From positions 1,970,501-2,034,500 of the forward strand of contig NZ_JACJUO010000001.1 of NCBI RefSeq assembly GCF_014397025.1: a DNA stretch of 64,000 nt. The letters run 5' to 3'. A program made the position numbers and the translations under genes. Positions 28,401 through 37,570 of this stretch are shown here, piece by piece. The DNA comes from Ochrobactrum sp. Marseille-Q0166 (lineage in GTDB: Bacteria > Pseudomonadota > Alphaproteobacteria > Rhizobiales > Rhizobiaceae). The notes under the pieces are model-generated. The model was given only the letters and a program-made list of their open reading frames with translations. It ran no database searches and was not told where the DNA came from. Within the stretch, counting starts at the first letter, position 1, and the number at the start of each line of letters is the position of its first letter.

Positions 28401-28935
28401 AATCCTGCGCGTGCTTCTGCTTGGTATGATTGGGGCACTAATCGTGCATATTGCAGTTTTGCTGCTGGTCCCATTTTATTCGAGCAAAAATGCGTGGTCA
28501 CATCTCGAATCACTTGGCGACGCCTATCGTTTCCATCTGCTAACAGAAGAATCGGGCCTTATCGGAGATCAAGATCCATTGATGCAGCAAGCAGCATGTC
28601 GGTTCGATCTTACCGACGGCCCTGTTCATATCAAGGCAGAGGGTAATCCGCCTTTCTGGTCGCTCTCTATCTACACACCCAATGGCGATAATCTCTATAG
28701 CCTGAATGACAATGCATCCGCCGATCGTCAACTTGACCTGATCATTGCTGATTCAATCGGCATCGCCGCACTTCGTGCGGAAGGCGTGCCGAATGATGGT
28801 CGTTCGATCATCATCGAACAGGATATGAGTGAAGGTGCAATTGTGCTGCGCAGCTTCATTCCTGATGCAAGCTGGCGACAACAGGTTCAAAACTTCTTAA
28901 ATCAAGCAAGCTGTAAGACCTACGACGAGGGTTAA
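28393..28935 (+). CDS. DUF1254 membrane-anchored protein
   Basis: A 180-residue partner of the preceding DUF1214 protein. A GTG start at 28393 lies inside the end of that gene. One membrane helix (about 7-28) is followed by a globular domain with PFWSLSIYTPNGDNLYSLND. Two Cys (CRFDL and near the C-terminal SCKTY) might pair in the periplasm. Function is unknown. Confidence 0.78.
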   Translation: MAKILRVLLLGMIGALIVHIAVLLLVPFYSSKNAWSHLESLGDAYRFHLLTEESGLIGDQDPLMQQAACRFDLTDGPVHIKAEGNPPFWSLSIYTPNGDNLYSLNDNASADRQLDLIIADSIGIAALRAEGVPNDGRSIIIEQDMSEGAIVLRSFIPDASWRQQVQNFLNQASCKTYDEG

Positions 28936-29059
28936 CACACTGCAAAACGGTCTCTTTTCCACTCACGGTTAATGAGTTGCTAAGGCTTGGCAATTATTAT
29001 CCGGTTTGCCGACATGCGGCAGGCCGCGTTGATAGTTTTAGCCTACCGGAGTACCTTGC

Positions 29060-30040
29060 GTGACAAATGATCAGTTCCGCGCCCTGGAAGAGATTTCAGG
29101 CAACCGGAACCAGTCAAAATCGAGAGCTGATGGCAGCAAAGCAGATGACCTTCTGGCCGCTGCAATAGCTGCGTTTGCCTCGCTGACACGCCCTGGAAGG
29201 CAAGATGCCCATCAGCTTGAAGACCTGGCATTTCCGCTTCTCGAGCGCGCAACCATGCGCGGCAAACGACAAGCAGCCAATGCAATTGCACAAATTGAAG
29301 ATGCGCCGCGGCGTCTGGTCCTTGCTCTGGCAAATGAACCTGTCGAGATTTCTGCTCCAGTTCTGTTGCGTTCGGCCACTTTAAAGCCGCAAGACCTTCT
29401 CGATATTATCAGCAAAAATGGCCTCACACATGCCCGTGCTGTCGCACGCAGGCAGTCAGGTGATCCTTTGCTCAAAGGTGTCTTGCGAAGCTTTAACGAT
29501 GCTGTGATCGATCGTCTGCTTGCTTTGCAAGAAAACCTTGCTGGCATTGAGACTGGTAAGGCAATGGCCCCATCCGAAGTATATGAAGATGGGAATTCGG
29601 CCGAAGATCATCTCCCGCAGCCATCCTTTTTCAGCCCGGGCATACTCGCTACACCGGAGCACCTGATTGATACAGCGCTTCTGATCGATGATCAGATTTT
29701 CCGTACGGCTCTCGCTGATTCGCTCGATGTCTCTTTTGATCGCGCTGATCAAATCATCGGAAAATGGCCCGGCTCACACCTGCCTATAGCCTTGCGTGCA
29801 CTCGGAATGTCGGCATCAGAATGCTTCATGATTATGTCGGCAATTCTTGGCCCTGTCGCGGCTGATCGAGATGGGTTGCGCGAATTCATTCAGCTCTATC
29901 GGTCCATTGACCAGGAAAAAGCCACCATGCTGGTTCGTCGCTGGAAAGCGGAGGATATGTCGAAGGCATTGCGCAGCAAATTGCGCGAGATGGCAACGGC
30001 TACTGATGACAAGCCGCAATCCTCACGCTCCAGCCTATAA
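29060..30040 (+). CDS. DUF2336 protein
   Basis: A 326-residue alpha-helical protein with the DUF2336 pattern (repeated helices such as LEDLAFPLLERATMRGKR and VSAPVLLRSA-like segments, ending in LVRRWKAEDMSKALRSKLR). No signal peptide or membrane helix, so cytoplasmic. The start is GTG at 29060 with CCGGAG upstream. Its last 6 bases overlap the end of the convergent DUF1491 gene. Function is unknown. Confidence 0.8.
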   Translation: MTNDQFRALEEISGNRNQSKSRADGSKADDLLAAAIAAFASLTRPGRQDAHQLEDLAFPLLERATMRGKRQAANAIAQIEDAPRRLVLALANEPVEISAPVLLRSATLKPQDLLDIISKNGLTHARAVARRQSGDPLLKGVLRSFNDAVIDRLLALQENLAGIETGKAMAPSEVYEDGNSAEDHLPQPSFFSPGILATPEHLIDTALLIDDQIFRTALADSLDVSFDRADQIIGKWPGSHLPIALRALGMSASECFMIMSAILGPVAADRDGLREFIQLYRSIDQEKATMLVRRWKAEDMSKALRSKLREMATATDDKPQSSRSSL

Positions 30041-30385
30041 ATCGTCGTTGGAAACGGAAAAAAGACCCGTCGCGTCAACAACGTCTTCCAGCTCAATCAG
30101 CCAGAGATCTGGGTCAAAGCGCGTTTCGCGCTCCATGCGCTCACGCACCTTGTCGTCATCGACACCATGCAGAACACGCAGGAATATGCGCTCGCCATCA
30201 TTGTCTTCTTCATAGGACGTTTGAGGTGCTGGAGAGTAAAGATCACAAGTACCAAGCCGTGAGCTGATCTTGATGAAAATTGCGCCCGCTTCCTTTGAGC
30301 CACGCCGAGCGAGATATGCAAATCCGCCCTCGCCTTGCACTTTGCGGATCAGTGCAGAAACCCAGAAATCCGATGTCAGACGCAT
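30035..30385 (-). CDS. DUF1491 protein
   Basis: A 116-residue DUF1491 protein, with RLTSDFWVSALIRKVQGEGG at the N-terminus and ARRGSKEAGAIFIKI in the middle. Found across alphaproteobacteria, function unknown. It starts 13 bases after the peptidoglycan-binding gene stop, so it is the last gene of the three-gene kinase operon. Confidence 0.85.
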   Translation of the reverse strand: MRLTSDFWVSALIRKVQGEGGFAYLARRGSKEAGAIFIKISSRLGTCDLYSPAPQTSYEEDNDGERIFLRVLHGVDDDKVRERMERETRFDPDLWLIELEDVVDATGLFSVSNDDL

Positions 30386-30398
30386 GGCTTACCCTGTA

Positions 30399-31406
30399 TT
30401 AGCTGATCAGCCCAATTTCGCGCATTTTTGAAATCAGCGCGGCATCAACTTCGCCAGTCACGGGCAGTTTAAACAGTTTCTGAAACTCGCGAATGGCATC
30501 TTGGGTCGATTTTCCCGGAACCCCGTCAACACTCACCATCTCATTGCCAAACGCTTTGAGGCCAGCCTGCACACGGATGATATCCTGCGAAGAAATCTTG
30601 GCCTGAGACTGAACAGCGGCCAATTCAACGGGCTGCTTCTTCGGCTGAGGCGATTTGTTTTCCAAAGATGCGCGATCAGGCGCACGCTTTGCAGTCGATT
30701 CAACCTTCAAAACCGCCGGCTGAGGTCGTGGGGTCGGCACGGCCATATCGATAAATTTGGCGACATCATCTTCTTTGGGTGACTCGACTGCGCTTTGTGG
30801 AGCGGGCACTCCTACTTTTTTCTGTAATGCCTGCCAGCGCTCAATCGCCTCACGCGTCTGCGGACCTGTAAATCCGTCTACCGTACCCTGATAGATACCG
30901 AGCGTCAGCAAGCGTTGTTGCAGGCGGGCAATTTCAACATCGGCATTGGGAGCAAGCGCCGGCAGCATTTCATCAATCGAGCCGGTCACTTGCAAACGAT
31001 CTGGCGATAGCTCGGCTGGTTCTGTCTGGGTCTGGGACAAAGCTTCAGCAGGCTTCGCGTTCGCAGTTTCTTCCTGTTTGGGTGCCGGAGCAGTTCCGGG
31101 CAGATATGCACGTGGCGTAGCCTTAAAGACAAAATCAGTGCGGGTTTTGAAGAAGACCGCATTATGCGCCTCTGGCTGATACCAGAGTGCATTGGCCGAC
31201 ACAAAGCCCATCACCACGGCAAAGGCAGTCCCGCCGCCAGTCAGCACAGGATTACGCACGATAAAGTTGCCGGCAAAAATCGCCAGCGCAGAAGCCGAAC
31301 TGAAAAACACCTGAAGCAGGCGACGACCCAGACTAGGCCGTTTTGCGGGCTTGCGCGTCGATCCGCTTCTGGCTTTGTTCATGGGTTTCGTCTTGGTGCC
31401 ACTCAT
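30399..31406 (-). CDS. Peptidoglycan-binding membrane protein
   Basis: A 335-residue protein with a basic cytoplasmic start, one or two membrane helices (about 33-80), a Pro/Ala-rich periplasmic linker and two PG_binding_1 domains (about 165-205 with YQGTVDGFTGPQTREAIERW, and about 270-330 with VDGVPGKSTQDAIREFQ). The start at 31406 has GGGAGAACGG before it and lies 74 bases inside the end of the kinase gene, so the two are tightly coupled. It may anchor a regulatory complex to the cell wall. Confidence 0.8.
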   Translation of the reverse strand: MSGTKTKPMNKARSGSTRKPAKRPSLGRRLLQVFFSSASALAIFAGNFIVRNPVLTGGGTAFAVVMGFVSANALWYQPEAHNAVFFKTRTDFVFKATPRAYLPGTAPAPKQEETANAKPAEALSQTQTEPAELSPDRLQVTGSIDEMLPALAPNADVEIARLQQRLLTLGIYQGTVDGFTGPQTREAIERWQALQKKVGVPAPQSAVESPKEDDVAKFIDMAVPTPRPQPAVLKVESTAKRAPDRASLENKSPQPKKQPVELAAVQSQAKISSQDIIRVQAGLKAFGNEMVSVDGVPGKSTQDAIREFQKLFKLPVTGEVDAALISKMREIGLIS

Positions 31407-33123
31407 TGTTCCGTTCTCCCTGGTGACGGTGCATGTCAATGACCGTGCCAAGTTTCTGTTGGTTTTCTTCTCCCAAAGAATCCTGATCAGACAGTTTTTG
31501 CGGGCCTGCAACCGGCAGATGAACAGTCACAACCGTTCCTTTGCCGACACAGCTTTTGATACTCATCGCTCCCTGATGGAGCTCTACCAATCCCCTGACC
31601 ACCGAAAGGCCAAGGCCAGTTCCCTCTTGCGTGCGCGTATATTGATTGTCGGCCCGCACGAATGGCGATCCGATGCGCTGCATATCTTCAGGCTCGATGC
31701 CGATTCCAGTATCGGCAACAATGATTTCGAGCTGCGGTCGCCCATCAATGACAACACGCGATGCATCAATCGTGACGCAGCCACCGCGTTCGGTGAATTT
31801 TACCGCATTCGCCGCCAGATTAAGCAAAATCTGCTGAACCGCGCGGCGATCCGCAACCACATCACCGGTGTTTGCATTCACACGATGACAGAAAGCGAGA
31901 CCCTTCTTTTCAGCCTGTGGGAGCATGACAGAAGCGCACAAATCAGCTGCGTCGCGGAAAGCAAAACTTTGCGGCTCAATGCGATAGGTTCCTGTCTCAA
32001 GCCTAGAATTATCGAGTACAGAGTTCACAAGCTCCAGCAGATAGTTCCCAGACTTATGAATAAGACCCGCATATTCACGTTGCTTTTCATTCTGCAACGG
32101 GCAACCCATCTCGTGTGAGAGCATATCTGAGAAGCCGATAATCGAATTGAGCGGTGTGCGCAGTTCATGGCTGACGGTGGCCAACAAGCGACCCTTGCCA
32201 ATACGCTCTGCTTCAAGTTGGGCTTTCAACGCATTGATTTCTTCAACAAGCCGATGTTCACCCTCAAGCGAACGGCCAACCAGCGTGATTATGCCATTCG
32301 CCGCTTCTCCTTGCATACGGAATGACAGGAATACAGGATTGCCATCTTCAAGCGTGCGAAGGCGTACATCGGCAGGATGCGCTTTGCGACCGGAGCGCAG
32401 ATCAGCAAGCAATGAAACATATTGCACCCGGTCAGCGACGTGTACACGATCAATGAGTGCAACGCCTTCAAGCATATTAGGTTTAACGCCGAGACATGCC
32501 GCAGATGCCGTTCCGATTTCTGAAACGATGCCTTCAGTATCGAGCGTTATCAGCAAATCGCCGGCTGCAACAACTGGCTTTTGTATAGCTTGCGGCGTCG
32601 AAATCACCACCGTTCGCACAGACGAACTGCGTGCGATCAGGCTTGTGACATAGAGGAGTGAAAGTATCAGCGACACAGGCGATATAATCGCAACCGAAAA
32701 ACCGGTAACAGCCATAATAACAGCCGCTGCAGCAGCTCCTGAGAGCACGGCAAGCGGCTTACGGCTTACGAACCAAGCTTCAAGTGGAAGGGCCGCTGCC
32801 ATAATGACGAGCATAATGCTGCTGCTGGTAAGCGCGGCGATTGCTGCAAGCCCAGCGCCATAAACGACAAAATTAACAGTTCCAAGGATCGCAGCTTTTA
32901 CGCCCATCAGGCTGAGTGCGCAAAATATCATAGCGACGCCGGCAAAACTTGCTGCAAGCACGCAGAGCGTAGAAAAATCATTTGCAGCGCCCGAGCCATA
33001 GACAGCCGCAAAAAGCAGGACAGGCAAAAGCATGAACGAGCCGACGATGCGAATCGCCGGTGCATCTGAACGATCAGTCCAGCGCTGGCAAAAACGTTCA
33101 TAAAAACGCGCAAGCGCCTGCAT
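31333..33123 (-). CDS. Sensor histidine kinase, DivJ-like
   Basis: Membrane kinase of about 596 residues with several N-terminal helices (about 25-190), a PAS domain (about 195-310), a dimerisation domain with the phospho-His in TVSHELRTPLNSIIGFSDML, and an ATPase domain (VADTGIGI, GTGLGLSVVRGLV). The DHp sequence and architecture resemble the DivJ/PleC/PdhS kinases that set DivK phosphorylation; the multi-helix N-terminus favours DivJ. A polar Gln/His-rich tail of about 50 residues follows the catalytic domain. The ATG at 33123 was chosen; a TTG at 33168 with AAGG upstream would add 15 residues. Confidence 0.7.
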   Translation of the reverse strand: MQALARFYERFCQRWTDRSDAPAIRIVGSFMLLPVLLFAAVYGSGAANDFSTLCVLAASFAGVAMIFCALSLMGVKAAILGTVNFVVYGAGLAAIAALTSSSIMLVIMAAALPLEAWFVSRKPLAVLSGAAAAAVIMAVTGFSVAIISPVSLILSLLYVTSLIARSSSVRTVVISTPQAIQKPVVAAGDLLITLDTEGIVSEIGTASAACLGVKPNMLEGVALIDRVHVADRVQYVSLLADLRSGRKAHPADVRLRTLEDGNPVFLSFRMQGEAANGIITLVGRSLEGEHRLVEEINALKAQLEAERIGKGRLLATVSHELRTPLNSIIGFSDMLSHEMGCPLQNEKQREYAGLIHKSGNYLLELVNSVLDNSRLETGTYRIEPQSFAFRDAADLCASVMLPQAEKKGLAFCHRVNANTGDVVADRRAVQQILLNLAANAVKFTERGGCVTIDASRVVIDGRPQLEIIVADTGIGIEPEDMQRIGSPFVRADNQYTRTQEGTGLGLSVVRGLVELHQGAMSIKSCVGKGTVVTVHLPVAGPQKLSDQDSLGEENQQKLGTVIDMHRHQGERNNEWHQDETHEQSQKRIDAQARKTA

Positions 33124-33472
33124 CTTCGTGCCTGCGTTCTTCGCTGCGTTCAAAAGAATGGCGCTCAACTTGCCTTACTCACTCAACACTCACTCGGCAC
33201 ATCCATCAGGGATTGGCCTGTTGATGGCAGAATGCAGATGAGGCTTTAAAGAAACGATAAAACGAGGCCACCACGAGCAGATTGATGCAAAATCTGACAG
33301 TCTGAAGGCAGAGTTTTCCCACTATGGTAAACAGAAGGTGGATAAAGGTGTGACTCTGCCAGGTACTTGCCCGCCACAATGGTTTTTGGATCTTTGATTC
33401 TGACGGTTACGGAATCTTTTCAAATTTCGTGAAGAATATTTTTGCCAATCCCGGCCATAACTTTGAAGAGCA
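33124..33472. promoter_or_regulatory. Divergent intergenic region with two GANTC sites
   Basis: About 350 bases between the DivJ-like kinase and the DUF5330 gene, moderately AT-rich. It contains GATTC at 33396-33400 and GAATC at 33412-33416, both CcrM methylation sites, about 60-75 bases before the DUF5330 start. No open frame of note and no strong hairpin was seen. Confidence 0.5.
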
Positions 33473-33946
33473 ATGATCCGTTTTCTCATAAAATCCGCAA
33501 TATGGTTGTCGTTGGCATTTATGATAATGCCGCACTTTTTTCCTGCGGATGAAGAAAATGCACACGCCCCAAAGCAGCTCGATTCCACGTCAAACGCGAA
33601 TCCGAACTCGGTTGATGAAATGTTTTCCAATGGAAAAACGGCGCTGGAACTCGGCAAATTCTGCGTTAATAATCCATCTCTTTGCGAGAATGGCGCATCT
33701 TTTCTATCCAGCACTGCAAGCCGCGCGATGGAACGCAGCGGCAATGTGCTCGACTATCTGAGCGATCGTTTCGGCAAAAAGCCGCCAAACGCCGCACCAG
33801 CCACAGCACAGTCCACAGTAAAACAGGAAGCTGCCAGCCAACCAAACCATTCTTTTATCTCGAAAATTCCCACCCCCACTCCGCGTGCCGAAGGACTTCG
33901 CGCACGGGACGGTTTGGTGACAGGTGCAATTCCCACTCAAAACTGA
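33473..33946 (+). CDS. DUF5330 protein
   Basis: A 157-residue Rhizobiales protein with an N-terminal membrane anchor or signal (about 4-21), a central domain (about 50-100, FCVNNPSLCENG with two cysteines) and a Pro/Thr-rich C-terminal tail (IPTPTPRAEGLRARDGLVTG). It matches what I know as DUF5330. Probably periplasmic; function unknown. Confidence 0.72.
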   Translation: MIRFLIKSAIWLSLAFMIMPHFFPADEENAHAPKQLDSTSNANPNSVDEMFSNGKTALELGKFCVNNPSLCENGASFLSSTASRAMERSGNVLDYLSDRFGKKPPNAAPATAQSTVKQEAASQPNHSFISKIPTPTPRAEGLRARDGLVTGAIPTQN

Positions 33947-34019
33947 CGGTTTGGGGTGACGTTGGCGCGGTTTGTCCTTATATAAATAAAGATACGAACA
34001 CCCAATTTGAGCAGATAAC

Positions 34020-34445
34020 ATGACCACGACAATCGATAACATCGTTTCCGACTTCGAATTTCTCGACGATTGGGAAGATCGCTATCGCTATGTAATTGAT
34101 CTTGGGAAAGAATTGCCTGCTTACCCCGATGATGCGCGCGATGCCGCACACAAGGTGCAGGGCTGTGTCAGTCAGGTTTGGCTCAAGACCATTCCGCATG
34201 AGGGAGCTGATCCGGTTATTGATTTTTTGGGTGATTCTGATGCGCATATCGTGCGCGGTCTGGTTGCCATTGTTCTTGCTTTTTATTCGGGGCGCAAAGC
34301 TTCCGAAATTGTTGCATCCGACCCAGAAGCAGTTCTCAAGAAACTCGGACTGGACGAGCATCTCACGCCGCAGCGTTCTAATGGTCTGCGCTCTATGGTC
34401 GCTCGTATCCGCCGTGATGCAGAGGCGCTCAAAGTTTCAGCTTAA
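34020..34445 (+). CDS. sufE: Cysteine desulfurase sulfur acceptor SufE
   Basis: SufE accepts sulfur from SufS and passes it on for iron-sulfur cluster assembly in the cytoplasm. The active Cys49 lies in HKVQGCVSQVW, and the C-terminal LGLDEHLTPQRSNGLRSMVARI is the family ending. The 141-residue length is normal. It stands apart from any suf operon. Its end overlaps the convergent amidase by 9 bases. Confidence 0.93.
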   Translation: MTTTIDNIVSDFEFLDDWEDRYRYVIDLGKELPAYPDDARDAAHKVQGCVSQVWLKTIPHEGADPVIDFLGDSDAHIVRGLVAIVLAFYSGRKASEIVASDPEAVLKKLGLDEHLTPQRSNGLRSMVARIRRDAEALKVSA

Positions 34446-35732
34446 AAGCTTTTCCACGGCAAGTGCAGCGGCAAGCAATTTCCTGTCAGCCCCGTTACGC
34501 GCAGTAAGCATCAGGCCAACTGGCATTCCTGGGACAGGAACCGGCAGCGTAATACTGCAAAGATCGAATTGATTGGCAATTTGCGTATTGCGCAAGAGCA
34601 GCCCTTCGACCCGATCATACTCGTCCTCATCTTTGCTCACCGAAGCAATGGCCGGCGCAACAATTGGTGTGGTTGGTGTCATCAAGAAATCAACATCAGC
34701 AAGTCGTCGATCCATTTCGGCAATCAGACGCTGCCGCGCCTGCATAAGCCTCTGGTAATCACTTTCAGAAACACTCAGACGTTTTGCGAGGGTATGTTTT
34801 ACACGATCATCAACATTCGCATCCGGATCTTTCAGCCAGCTATCCGCATGAATACGGCTTGCCTCAATACCCGCAATAGAACCAATGGAAGTGGCCTTCT
34901 GTAGTTCAAGAATGAGATCATTCAACTCAAACGAAACGATCCGCGCACCCGCATCTTCAAACAGAGCAAGGCTTCGTTTAAAAGCATCATGAACGTCTGG
35001 CTCTATATCGGCCAGCAGCATGCCCTCCGGTAGCCCGATCTTTAGTCCGTCCAAACCGACGGGTTCTGGCAAGACCGGCTCCTCCCCCGCCATGACCGCA
35101 TCCGCCATAACACAATCCGCAACAGTTCTGGCTATTGGTCCTATCGAATCAAGCGACGGCGCCAATGGAACAGCTCCATCAAGAGGAATACGCTTCGCGG
35201 TGGGCTTAAAACCAACCAATCCGTTTAATGCGGCAGGAATACGAATCGAGCCGCCCGTGTCAGAACCGATAGCAATTTCACTCGTGCCTTCAGCGACCGA
35301 CACCGCAGCACCTGAGGACGAACCGCCTGGCACGCATTGCGGATCGATTGCATTCGCAAGAACTGGATAATGCGGATTTAACCCAACTGCCGTAAAAGCA
35401 AATTCAGTCATATGTGTTTTGCCGATGATGACGGAACCTGCAGCCCGCAGTCGTTTAACTACTGTGGCGTCTTCACTCGCATCCGAAGTCGTGTTTAACA
35501 CAACAGAACCTGCGAGCGTGGGCTCACCCTTGACGTCGAAAAGGTCCTTGATTGAAACAATCCGTCCATCAAGCGGGCCAATAGGCCGTTGATCATTGCG
35601 GCGCATATCAGAAGCATCGGCCTCAGCTCGCGCGATTTGCGCATAAACTTTCATAAACACAGTCTCATGTGCTGTGCGCTTATCCAGTTCAGCTAAAACG
35701 CGTTCGAGGTTCTGTCTGCTATTGTTCATCAT
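34437..35732 (-). CDS. Amidase (amidase-signature family)
   Basis: Amidase of 431 residues with the Ser-cisSer-Lys triad: Lys62 in VSIKDLFDVKG, Ser138 in GGSSSGAAV and Ser161 in SDTGGSIRIP. It hydrolyses an unknown amide. It lacks features of GatA in tRNA amidation and is shorter, so a catabolic amidase is likelier. Single gene, minus strand, between convergent sufE and the DUF6456 gene. Confidence 0.88.
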   Translation of the reverse strand: MMNNSRQNLERVLAELDKRTAHETVFMKVYAQIARAEADASDMRRNDQRPIGPLDGRIVSIKDLFDVKGEPTLAGSVVLNTTSDASEDATVVKRLRAAGSVIIGKTHMTEFAFTAVGLNPHYPVLANAIDPQCVPGGSSSGAAVSVAEGTSEIAIGSDTGGSIRIPAALNGLVGFKPTAKRIPLDGAVPLAPSLDSIGPIARTVADCVMADAVMAGEEPVLPEPVGLDGLKIGLPEGMLLADIEPDVHDAFKRSLALFEDAGARIVSFELNDLILELQKATSIGSIAGIEASRIHADSWLKDPDANVDDRVKHTLAKRLSVSESDYQRLMQARQRLIAEMDRRLADVDFLMTPTTPIVAPAIASVSKDEDEYDRVEGLLLRNTQIANQFDLCSITLPVPVPGMPVGLMLTARNGADRKLLAAALAVEKLLS

Positions 35733-35817
35733 CGCTACAATGTCTCAATGTGGTGCTATACAAACAACTCCGTGGATGAATAAGATCACCTTGTGCGGTG
35801 AACTCTAATTTGCACCA

Positions 35818-36609
35818 TCAATTCCTTCCAGGGTGAGCAGCAGGGCGATAATCACCAGTTCCCCAATGAAGTACGGGTGAAACACCACTTTCACTCCTAC
35901 GTGGTGGATTAAAATGCCGGTGCAGCATTGCTAGGGCAGTCTTTAATAACATCTTGCCTGAGCGTACAGGCCATTGTCGCTCTCGTTCAACCAGTTCAAG
36001 CCCTTTGAGAAAGCAGCACACATCAATAAGAACACCGCTGAGTTCGGGCCCGACTGCTTCAAGTGCGCGCTCAACCCTTATACGACTTGCCAGCGCAATA
36101 TCAGTTAGTTCTGCCATGCCGCACGCTCCATAATGACCAGAATTGCCTGCAGGCACATCCCATCGCGCTGAAATAGAAGGCATCATTGAGCCTCGTGTAA
36201 AATCAGAACGCAATCTTTCACCAGCCCGAAATTCATCTTCTGTGATAAAGCTCTCTCCATCAGAATTACGCAGACGATAAAGCTTCGCCAAAGGAGATTC
36301 CGATGGGTTTATTTCAATCTTTTCACCGTGTGGTAGTTCTAAAGTCTCAGTTTTAGGATGCAAATTCTTTGATTGCGACAGCGTTCTTCGGCGCTTTTTC
36401 CCTTGATTTGCAAGTGCCAGGCTCTGATTTTCACAAACCAGAACTCCAATTCTCTGCATTTCATCAATTTCAGCACGCGTAACAGCGATACTGCCCTGCT
36501 CGCCAACGAGCAACACATGCGTATCGCGCACTGAATCCTGAACTTCACAACTGCCGTACTTCAAAAAGCGGATGATGCGTAATTCAGAAGTGGAGCGCCC
36601 TTCCCTCAT
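35818..36609 (-). CDS. DUF6456 protein
   Basis: A 263-residue protein whose C-terminal part (about 105-225: SPLAKLYRLRNSDG, AGERLRSDFTRGSMMP and DVCCFLKGLELVERERQWP) fits DUF6456. The start at 36609 has GGAGGA upstream and overlaps the DnaA-like gene by 4 bases, so the pair is translationally coupled. The N-terminal 70 residues may form a winged helix. A role with DNA is inferred from the neighbour only. Confidence 0.72.
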   Translation of the reverse strand: MREGRSTSELRIIRFLKYGSCEVQDSVRDTHVLLVGEQGSIAVTRAEIDEMQRIGVLVCENQSLALANQGKKRRRTLSQSKNLHPKTETLELPHGEKIEINPSESPLAKLYRLRNSDGESFITEDEFRAGERLRSDFTRGSMMPSISARWDVPAGNSGHYGACGMAELTDIALASRIRVERALEAVGPELSGVLIDVCCFLKGLELVERERQWPVRSGKMLLKTALAMLHRHFNPPRRSESGVSPVLHWGTGDYRPAAHPGRN

Positions 36610-37058
36610 GCTGCTATCCTCCAAGCCGGAAATCCCGAATTTACAAATTTTTCAAGTGTCGAAACGACCGCATCGTACTCTTCGTCTTCGCGACGGTCTT
36701 CCACCAGGTGGCAGGCATACATGACTGTTGTCCGCTCTCGGCAAAAGCCGACAGCCACCTCGCTCATCACCATGCTGAAAGAAGTATGCGCAAGATACAT
36801 TCCTAACTGCCGAATGTGCGCCACCTCTTTCCTTCCCCTCAATGGCGAGCGTAGTTCTGCGCTGCTGACAGCAAAATATACCGACAGAAAATCAATCAAC
36901 GCATCACATATTTCAACGCTTCTTTCCCGACGTTTTCGCTCCAACACAAGACTCGGATTATCGGGTTTTAAAGTTCGCCCGTGACGCGCCGCGATTATCT
37001 TCAAAGCCTCAAGGGCTTCTGCCCGGGTATGGATGATATCCGAAAATTTCAAAGACAT
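36606..37058 (-). CDS. Stand-alone DnaA domain IV-like DNA-binding protein
   Basis: A 150-residue protein. Residues about 57-138 resemble the DNA-binding domain IV of DnaA (LRGRKEVAHIRQLGMYLAH, then the signature-like VGFCRERTTVMYACHLVED at 103-121), but there is no AAA+ ATPase domain. The signature DHTT of DnaA reads ERTT here: the base-reading His is Arg109. A basic stretch (RKRRER, 41-46) precedes it. GAGGAAAG precedes the ATG. It could compete with DnaA for origin or promoter boxes; this is inference. Confidence 0.72.
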   Translation of the reverse strand: MSLKFSDIIHTRAEALEALKIIAARHGRTLKPDNPSLVLERKRRERSVEICDALIDFLSVYFAVSSAELRSPLRGRKEVAHIRQLGMYLAHTSFSMVMSEVAVGFCRERTTVMYACHLVEDRREDEEYDAVVSTLEKFVNSGFPAWRIAA

Positions 37059-37111
37059 TCATCTTTCCTCACCGTTATAGGAATATCTTCTTATACTGAG
37101 GAATATGCAAG

Positions 37112-37186
37112 TGGGGATAAGTTTATTAAATAAACAGAGATTCAAGATATCCACGGCTTTTTGTAAAAATAGGAATATTATCCCCA
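37112..37186. promoter_or_regulatory. Candidate DnaA-box-like and palindromic sites in divergent promoter
   Basis: The gap between the DnaA-like gene (minus) and the next gene (plus) has TGGGGATAA at 37112-37120 and its inverted form TTATCCCCA at 37178-37186, one base off the DnaA box TTATCCACA. Next to the first lies the palindrome GTTTATTAAATAAAC at 37121-37135. GGAATAT occurs three times in the same gap. These may be operators of the DnaA-like protein or of DnaA. Confidence 0.45.
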
Positions 37187-37246
37187 TCAAGTAAAACCAA
37201 GCCATCTTGTCGGCAGGAAAATGATCAACCGACGAAAGGCGCCAAG

Positions 37247-37555
37247 GTGGAAACAGCACTTTCAAAAGCCCGCAAAGAGTTTTTAGCCTTTAAAGCAGAC
37301 CAGCAGACGTGTTCAATGCAACGTGTAGCATTGCAGATCATCGCCGGTGTCGACATGAATCAACTGCTAAACGCATCTACGGAAGAAAAGAAAAGTGCGT
37401 GCGGGAGATTGAACCGGCTTATCGAACGAGAACGTTTACGCGGTGTCAATGGACACTGGAGCTATGACCTCAATAGGCATATAGCACTCAAACAAGCCCT
37501 CGACAGGCTCACCGCCAAAGTGGCTGGAACACAAGAAAAATCGCAATTCTTATGA
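37247..37555 (+). CDS. Small cytoplasmic protein of unknown function
   Basis: A 102-residue, lysine- and glutamate-rich, mostly helical protein without signal peptide or membrane helix. GTG start at 37247 with GAAAGG upstream at a longer than usual spacing. The central part (MNQLLNASTEEKKSACGRLNRLIERERLRG) could be a helical DNA-binding or dimerisation segment. It reads divergently from the DnaA-like gene and ends in a terminator hairpin shared with mucR. Not recognised. Confidence 0.65.
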   Translation: METALSKARKEFLAFKADQQTCSMQRVALQIIAGVDMNQLLNASTEEKKSACGRLNRLIERERLRGVNGHWSYDLNRHIALKQALDRLTAKVAGTQEKSQFL

Positions 37556-37570
37556 CAATAAAGTATCACA

